This document shows, one piece after another, positions 57,830 to 64,000 of a stretch of DNA of 64,000 nucleotides; the first letter of the stretch is position 1, and each line of letters starts with the position of its first letter. The position numbers and the translations under genes are program-made. The DNA is taken from NCBI GenBank assembly GCA_045837725.1, contig JBEWZL010000261.1, forward strand, positions 51,947 through 115,946. Reading direction: 5' to 3'. The stretch comes from Vermamoeba vermiformis (taxonomy: Eukaryota > Tubulinea > Echinamoebida). Under the pieces are notes generated by a model. The model saw nothing but the letters and a program-made list of their open reading frames with translations, made no database searches and was not told where the DNA came from.

Positions 57830-58708
57830 ATGTCCTCGGCAACTCAAACATCCCGCGTCATTCTCATCACTGGCTGCTCAAGTGGCTTTGGCCGGTCATT
57901 TGCTCAACACTTCCTCGAGCAAGGCCAAAAAGTCGTAGTAACTGCCCGAAAACTCGATACCATTCAACATTTTGCTGCGAAATTCCCTTCACACGCCCTC
58001 GTGCTCTCATTGGATGTCAACAACCAAGATTCAGTGAACGCTGCTGTCGCGAAAACTCTCGAGAAATTTGGTCGAATCGACGTTCTTATCAACAACGCTG
58101 GATACTGCTTGTATGGCTTGGTAGAGCACTATTCTGAAGCAGAATATCGCTTGCAAATGGAAACTAACTTCTTCGGGGCTGTTCGAATGACTCAAGCCGT
58201 CCTGCCTTCGATGCGCAAAAACAGATCCGGTCACGTGATTCAAATCAGCTCTGTTGGCGGTGTCGTTGCTAGTCCAATGGTCACACTCTACAATGCGAGT
58301 AAATTCGCTCTTGAAGGGTTCACTGAAGGATTAGCCAAAGAGACCGCAGCTTTCAACGTCCGTTTTACCATCGTTGAACCGGGAGGCTTCTTGACCGATA
58401 TCACCAGCGATAAGAACTTAATTGCTGCAAATACAACAGATGAAGCCACTGACGCTGATTACGCTCCAGTCATACAGAATAATCAAAAGTTCTTGGAATA
58501 TTTGAAGAACGCGCCTGGCGATACCAACAAGGCCTCAGCAGCTGTCTTGCAAATCATTCAAGCACCGAACCCTCCTCTTCGCTTGCCTTTAGGCGCTGAC
58601 TCAGTCGGACTCATCAAAGCCAAGCTCGATCAGCAACTGAAGGAGATCCAAGCGTGGGAACAACTAGCCGTCTCCACCACCTTTGACCACGTTAATGCTA
58701 GCCACTAA
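57830..58708 (+). CDS. short-chain dehydrogenase/reductase, classical type
   Basis: Single exon, 292 residues. The Rossmann motif is VILITGCSSGFGRSFAQ (TGxxxGxG). NNAG is present in DVLINNAGYCLYG, and the catalytic Ser-Tyr-Lys in QISSVGGVVAS and LYNASKFALEGF. VEPGGFLTDI follows as usual. It is near bacterial and fungal SDRs annotated as retinol- or ketoreductase-like. Codon use is slightly more GC-rich (CTC, ATC, GTC) than in its neighbours and there is no intron, so a lateral origin or high expression is possible. Substrate unknown. It lies inside the inverted segment. Confidence 0.88.
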   Translation: MSSATQTSRVILITGCSSGFGRSFAQHFLEQGQKVVVTARKLDTIQHFAAKFPSHALVLSLDVNNQDSVNAAVAKTLEKFGRIDVLINNAGYCLYGLVEHYSEAEYRLQMETNFFGAVRMTQAVLPSMRKNRSGHVIQISSVGGVVASPMVTLYNASKFALEGFTEGLAKETAAFNVRFTIVEPGGFLTDITSDKNLIAANTTDEATDADYAPVIQNNQKFLEYLKNAPGDTNKASAAVLQIIQAPNPPLRLPLGADSVGLIKAKLDQQLKEIQAWEQLAVSTTFDHVNASH

Positions 58709-58840
58709 AAGTAGCTCATTTATCTGTCACTCAAATAAAGGAAAATCTGCTTCCAAAAATAGACATATTTTTACCGTTACAAATTGTTGTTGAAAGCGAA
58801 ATCATACTAGTACGAAACACAAAGCTGGATATTGGTAATA

Positions 58841-60640
58841 ATGGAAGAAGATACAAGGTCAAGCGATTTTTTTGCGCTGCCACTGGATGTGCTGGTCGAT
58901 CTTTTACGATCGACAGATCGAGCTACGATTGTTAACTTATCTAGCGTTTGCAAATACCACAAAAATCAATTCGATAAAGAAGATGGTCTATGGAAGAGAT
59001 TAACATTGAAAATATTTGGCTGGACTGCCCAAGGTAATTACGAAAATCACAAAAATGAAAATATAATTTGCAGCCATTATTTAAAGCCTAAAAATGCTTT
59101 ATTGTATTCGATTATAATTTTAGAAAATAATATTTGAGCTATACTTTACTTTTTGTTCTTGTCAAGTCTCGATCAGATCATGATCGAAAGGTCAGAAAGT
59201 ACTAATCACAATATTTAGACTCAAAAACATATCTAAACGATAGAAAAAATATCGACTGGCGAAAGGAATATCGCGTGGCTTCATTTTATGACCACAAGAT
59301 CCGAAATAACAAATTAGTTGTACTGTCTAAAGGAGGCAAAAATCCCTATAACTTCGTGGTAAGTATATCTAATTTACATATATAATGTAGTATTTTATTA
59401 ATTTTATTTCGATTAGACGCCAACGAGTGTTTTTGAGTTGTATCCGCTTCCGATCGGCGACTTCAGCACCGCTTATTATGAATTTAAAATGCTGGGAAAC
59501 GATAAGTAGGCATCTTATATTAAATAATATATAAATTGGATCCAACTAAGGCTCTTGGTATTTTTAGATTTGGTGTACTTTGTTATGGTGCCGCACTACA
59601 CGGATTTGACAACGCATTGCCAGGAATGGGACGAAATTCCTATGGATATTGCAGCGATGGCATGATTCATCTCGAATGTGAGACTGCTCCCGAAGATGTG
59701 CCTATATATGGCAATGGAGATTTACGTAAGTTTTTTATTCGAATTTGTAACGAGATCTGGCGATCGCAAGCGGACTGTCTAATCAATCCTTATTAATGAT
59801 TATACTATAGTTGGGTTTGGTATCAATTTTGCAAAGAAATCAATCTTTTTTACCAAAAATGGAAAGTTGATCCAAGAAAACACGACCAATGCGCACGGCC
59901 ACAAACTCAAAAATCTTAAGACCTTATTTGCAACTATTAGCAAGATGAAGACGAAAGCATTAGATGCTAATTTTGGTGCCAAGCCATTTGTGTTCGATCT
60001 GATCCAATACCAGCAACAACAAAATAACAGATCAGATCCGTCCAAACTTTTCTCAGAAATAAGTACGTAGTATATAACCTATTATCTTTGCAAGTATTTA
60101 TTAATTTTGTTCTTTAGTTTGCGATCATTTAACGACGTTAAGTGAAAGTGAAACATTTTTGGATATGACGACATTCGAACAGCCCTATTTAACGCTAGAA
60201 TTTTATCCGCCAAGATTCGATCGATTCAAACTCAATCCATTTTTGTACACATTAACTTTCTTGAAATTACCGCCTGGATACGATTCGTCAATCACCGACG
60301 AAATTTTTGATCTATTTTTATCCGTTCACGGCATTATGGATGCAAGAAAAATGTTACCCTCGTAAGTAATATTAATATATATATATATGTATATATTAGT
60401 AATTTATTGCAATGAATTTTCGCTAGAATGCAAAATTCAGTACGGATCCAAGAAGGCATTAAAGATATTACACGATCCCTTGGAATAGTAAGCCAAAGAT
60501 ATATTTAATAAATAAGAACTAAAATAATGTTATTTTATTCTTAGAAAACGAAGGGCAAATCATGGAATCAGTTAGTCAAAGACGTGGATTCGGAGTGCTT
60601 CAAATTTTATTGCATGGTTGTATACCAAATAGCTCAAGAA
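58841..60640 (+). CDS. 5' half of F-box/SPRY copy B, cut off by the inversion
   Basis: Exons start at 58841 (F-box: FALPLDVLVDLLRSTDRA), 59219, 59417, then 59570 and 59812 (SPRY: YGAALHGFDNALPGMGRNSY; GFGINFAKKSIFFTKNGK; LDANFGAKPFVFDL). Further exons near 60118, 60428 and 60544 code the helical region (DEIFDLFLSVHGIMDA; WNQLVKDVDSECFKFYCM). All phases agree. At 60640 the frame enters LRR sequence. The missing second half is at 51069-52287 on the minus strand. Copy A at 48054-51016 gives the full order for comparison. On its own this piece would end early in the helical region. Confidence 0.75.
60634..60640 (+). repeat. inversion breakpoint, right, 7-base microhomology
   Basis: TCAAGAA within GCTCAAGAATCTGGTT. 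Left of it is the F-box/SPRY gene; right of it are LRRs of MYRF-like copy A. It is the inverted partner of 52288-52294. Confidence 0.8.
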
Positions 60641-61283
60641 TCTGGTTTACTTAACACTTTCGGACAACCCACTCGTCGGAACACTTCCTGACTTGAGTGG
60701 ATTGGAGAAACTAAAACAACTGAATATTGGTTCGACGCTATTATCAATGAACGAGAGCTCACTTGCCACGCTAATGCAAATTCAGTCACTTGAAAGCTTG
60801 TGGCTCCAACAAGTAACTATTGAAGGAGAACTGCCGTCGAACATTTCGAACTCACTCACGATAATTGACCTATCAAACTGTGGGCTACAAGGAACAATTC
60901 CGACGTCTTGGGTAAACAGCAGCATTCAGCATCTATATATCAGTAGGAATAATCTCACCGGCTCTATTCCGTGCTTTGGCAAGGAAGTCTTATCTCTCGA
61001 CGCATCTCACAACAACTTTGACGGAGAATTCTGTGGCAGTGAGTTTCGACGTTTGCTCCAATTGACCCTCACAGATACAAAGCTGACTGGCGTATTTGAC
61101 TTGCCAAACGTTGATGTTTATGGCATGACCGGGTTGTTTATTCAACGAAATCGTTTCACTTCATTCATGCCTTCAACGATGAACAATACTGACGGGCCTT
61201 TCTCTTGCCTTGTTCTCGATAATCCGTTTCAATGTCCCATACCCAAGTGGGCTCAAGTCGAATGTCATGCCACTTGTAATTAA
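60641..61283 (+). CDS. LRR tail of MYRF-like copy A, separated from its start
   Basis: From the breakpoint the plus strand reads LVYLTLSDNPLVGTLPDLSG and continues as LRRs (LKQLNIGSTLLSMNESSLA, LTIIDLSNCGLQGTIPTSW, HLYISRNNLTGSIPCFGKE) to a Cys-paired cap (NPFQCPIPKWAQVECHATCN) and a stop. It aligns along its whole length with the LRR end of copy B at the right edge of the window. No start, signal or membrane helix is present on this side, so it is not a gene by itself. Confidence 0.8.
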
Positions 61284-61568
61284 AGAAACGCGTTCTTGAC
61301 TCAATATTTAGCGTAAGTAATTATTTACGATAAGCAGTTAGTTTGAAACTAAGTCTAATCTCAGCAACAAGAACTCTGGACTAGCGTAGGAAGCGTGATT
61401 AAACATGACACAAGGGGCTATTTAAGGTAATTTGATCCATAGTATAGTTAAAGATTTGTTTCGAAACGAAAGATTCTACATCGAGCCGTTAAAATTGATG
61501 CTTTTGACACGTTTAAATTATTCCATTTTATGCTAACAATGACTCAGTGATTACAACAAGCAACAAAG
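61284..61568. other. promoter region of MYRF-like copy B
   Basis: The last 40 bases before the start (AACAATGACTCAGTGATTAC and AACAAGCAACAAAG) match the bases upstream of copy A (minus strand, 53987-54025) almost exactly. The duplication therefore included at least this much 5' flank, or the element is kept by selection. Nothing else is seen. Confidence 0.5.
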
Positions 61569-64000
61569 ATGGAGAAAATACACATCAGAAATATGTTTCG
61601 GCTCTTGGTTCCGCTCAACGAGAATCTCGGATCTGCGGTCACGAGAACAGAACCGTTTGGATTCGACATGGTCGACTTTCGGTGCAGTTTCAATATCAAA
61701 TTGGTTGCAACAGACCATTTTGGAAATATCAAGCATGAACCGAAGAATTGTTTCACTTGGGCAAAACGAAATCCGTTGATCTACTCTGAAGACTCTGAAA
61801 ATTCTGTCAATGGTTTATTTATTCGTCTAAAAATCAACCAAGGCGTATTCGACTTTCGAAGAACGAAGGACAGAATGTTTCAGCTCATAGTTGAATATTT
61901 TGAAAACGGAAATTTGGTCAAAACAGGCACGTCTCGAATCTGGGAGCTTTTTCCAAAAAGGCGGCATGTTCAGGGTAATGACGAAGAAAATGAGAGTAAG
62001 TAGATCACTTTTATCGTTTCCGAATCTATTTCTGAACTAAATCACAATATCAGCCGTTCTTCCGATCTACTGGATCGGCGAAGATGGCTATCTTGCGGAC
62101 ACCCCATCACGTGTATCGCCTGGCTATCTATCTGATACTCAGCCGCAAATATCACCTGAAGATATGTCTGCTCATCAAATCAATGCTGCCTCTTCTGAAG
62201 AGGCCAAGTCTTCGCCGAGCATTCAAGAGTACCTCTTCGAGGACGCGATCTTTGACGTTGAAAGCCTCGTGGAAGAAAGCCAACTGTCGATGGCACTGAC
62301 GAAAGGAAGCGACAACTACATGGTGCTGTACAACGGCAATGCAGAAGTCGTGGGAAACTTTCGAGCACTCAACTTCTACAAAGCATCAGATATCAACATT
62401 AAAGAAGACATTCGCTTGTTGGAACAGGGTACGAGAACGTGTGCAATCTTTATTATTTCGTTTAGCTTTGCTAACGTTCTGTATTCAGACCGAGACTGTC
62501 GAGCGTCACTCCTTCAAATCAACGGAGTGTCGTACAAGTTCAAACCAGGAGTGAGTCACGCAACGAACAAACGATTCATTGGATACATTGCTCAACAGAT
62601 TGAAAGTGTGGTGCCTGAAGCTGTGCAACTCATCGATGGTACGTGCAAATGGATAGTGTTATCGCTAAGAGTGAGCTAACGTTATTGACATAAATAGGTA
62701 TTCTTCATGTGGATTACGAGTCACTGATACCATACATGAGTGAATCAATCAAACAGAACTACAATGACATTCAGAACGTCACTTCCGAAGTTGATCGCAT
62801 TCAACGAGTCATCGATGCTCTCTACGACCAATTCACTGGAACAACACAGAAGCTGCCAACAAAAAGAACCTCAAATAAGAATAGAACCAAGGTGATTGGC
62901 TGGACGATTGGCACTATTGGAGTATTGGCTCTCGTTATATCATTTGTCCTTGGTGCCGTGTTCTTCACAAACCAAAATGAAACACCAAGTGCAACAGTTC
63001 CAACAACAAATGTCAACCCAAGTACGAACAGGCCTAACCTTGCGCCTCTAATGCCTGCAAACTACGAGCGAGGCATGGTGTTAGAGTTGTATCATTCGTT
63101 GCAGCTCGTCAACAAAGCGCTTCAGAACTTGACGGGCCCGCACTGTGACTGGCCTGGAATATCATGCAACGCTACCACAGGTCGTGTCATCAGCATCAAA
63201 ATTAATACGTTAATGGGTCACTTTCAACTAAGACCGGGCATGCCTGCAACTATTCCAGCGAGCATTGGAAATTTCACAGAGCTGCAATTCTTGGATCTGA
63301 GCTTCAGCAATCTCACGGCAACAATTCCTGCGTCAATCACCAACTTGAAACAGCTATTTCATTTGCGACTAACCAGCAATCCTCATCTGACTGGCACATT
63401 GCCTGAGTTTGCAGCGTTACCTACGTTGAAGGAGCTGTTTCTCTTTGGCACTTCCCTTTCAGTGAACGAAAGCTCTCTGACGATGTTGATGAACTTGCCG
63501 TCAATTGAAACGCTCAGTCTACGCGGACTTGCGATCCGCTCTCAGCTACCTACAACAATGTCCAAGTCGTTAAAACAGTTACTTATCAGTGGCTGTAGGT
63601 TGCACGGAACAATTCCGAAGTCATGGGAAGACAGCAACGTTCAATACCTTGACATCAGCGACAATAGGCTCAATGGTTCTATTCCGTGCTTAGGAAAGAA
63701 TATTCATTCGTTGTACGCTGATCACAACCAATTTTCTGGAGAATTTTGTGGCGACAATTACAGACAAATTGAAGCGATGTTCCTGATGAATATGAATTTG
63801 ACGGGAGTGTTTGACTTGCCGAACGCAGATATCTCTCAGATGTCAGCTCTATTTGTCCATGATAATCAGTTCACGTCGTTCATGCCGTCCTCACAACCGG
63901 ACGAAGATCAAGGGCCACTTCAATGTTCAGCGGTTAACAACCCTCTCAAATGCCCGATTCCTGATTGGACGAAGAAATTATGTAGTGCCAAGTGCACCTG
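61569..64000 (+). CDS. MYRF-like autoprotease with LRR ectodomain, copy B (runs off the window)
   Basis: Exons 61569-61995, 62054-62428, 62489-62638 and 62698 to the window end, open and in phase. Residues about 1-142: soluble domain ending in a basic patch (WELFPKRRH). About 143-320: acidic link and intramolecular-chaperone autoprotease (peptidase S74 type) with the catalytic pair in SDINIKEDI and the family string GYIAQQIESVVPEAV. Then a coiled coil, membrane helix (VIGWTIGTIGVLALVISFVL), LRR N-cap (TGPHCDWPGISCN) and about ten plant-type LRRs with a closing Cys pair. MYRF proteins trimerise, cut themselves and send the N-terminal part to the nucleus. The usual Ndt80 DNA-binding domain is not recognisable here. 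Confidence 0.8.

Noticed and set aside
54029-61283. Inversion caused by homologous recombination between the two inverted MYRF-like genes
   Set aside because: That would break within or beyond the shared coding region (53.9 and 61.6 kb). The observed junctions lie at a 7-base match elsewhere, so a short-homology event or an assembly fault is more likely.
61569-61995. Assigning the N-terminal domain of the MYRF-like proteins to Ndt80
   Set aside because: It is too short, and I cannot see the Ndt80 landmarks; left as unknown.

Overview
The window is nuclear DNA of a single-celled eukaryote. Genes are dense on both strands, coding exons are split by short introns (about 45-200 bases, mostly GTAAGT or similar to TAG/CAG), base composition is moderately AT-rich, and there is a 71-base tRNA-Gly. 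The gene set (many F-box, leucine-rich-repeat (LRR) and SPRY proteins, a MYRF-type self-cleaving membrane protein, a VASt sterol-transfer-like protein, secreted GH16 and GH19-like hydrolases, a DUF202 protein) fits a free-living amoeboid protist such as a heterolobosean or an amoebozoan. I cannot decide between them from sequence alone, and I see no mobile element.

Layout. 0-5.3 kb: 3' end of a GH16 glucanase gene, two damaged F-box/LRR paralogs, a cysteamine/cysteine dioxygenase. 5.3-14 kb: acyltransferase, a PA-domain seven-helix membrane protein, a complete GH16 glucanase, an ABCG transporter. 14-22 kb: four tandem LRR genes that share an almost identical 144-base 3' end coding an F-box-like motif. 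22-29 kb: PhyH oxygenase, secreted Cys-rich protein, DUF202 protein, VASt protein, dihydroneopterin aldolase, MOSPD/VAP-like protein. 29.6-35 kb: a second ABCG gene and a second PA/seven-helix gene, forming an inverted, partly decayed copy of the 7-14 kb block. 35-45 kb: two secreted Pro/Cys-rich proteins, tRNA-Gly, MOD5-type tRNA isopentenyltransferase, GH19-like protein, CWH43/PGAP2IP. 45-64 kb: F-box protein, FBXW-type protein, two F-box/SPRY genes, two MYRF/LRR genes, a metallophosphoesterase, an LRR protein and an SDR.

The strongest structural signal is a balanced inversion of about 8.35 kb (breakpoints near 52288-52294 and 60634-60640, which share the 7-mer TCAAGAA in inverted orientation). 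It cuts one MYRF/LRR gene and one F-box/SPRY gene. Each is left as two pieces whose reading frames join exactly if the segment is flipped back. The restored order would be a tail-to-tail F-box/SPRY pair and a tandem MYRF/LRR pair.

The most interesting gene family is the MYRF-like one: an N-terminal soluble domain, an intramolecular-chaperone autoprotease (Ser-Lys dyad), a coiled coil, one membrane helix and a plant-type LRR ectodomain. This looks like a surface sensor that could release its own cytosolic part.

About twenty single-base frame breaks are scattered over otherwise well-conserved genes, including probable single-copy ones. Most are one extra base, often in a homopolymer. Uncorrected assembly errors are as likely as true pseudogenes, so 'broken' calls below should be read with that in mind.
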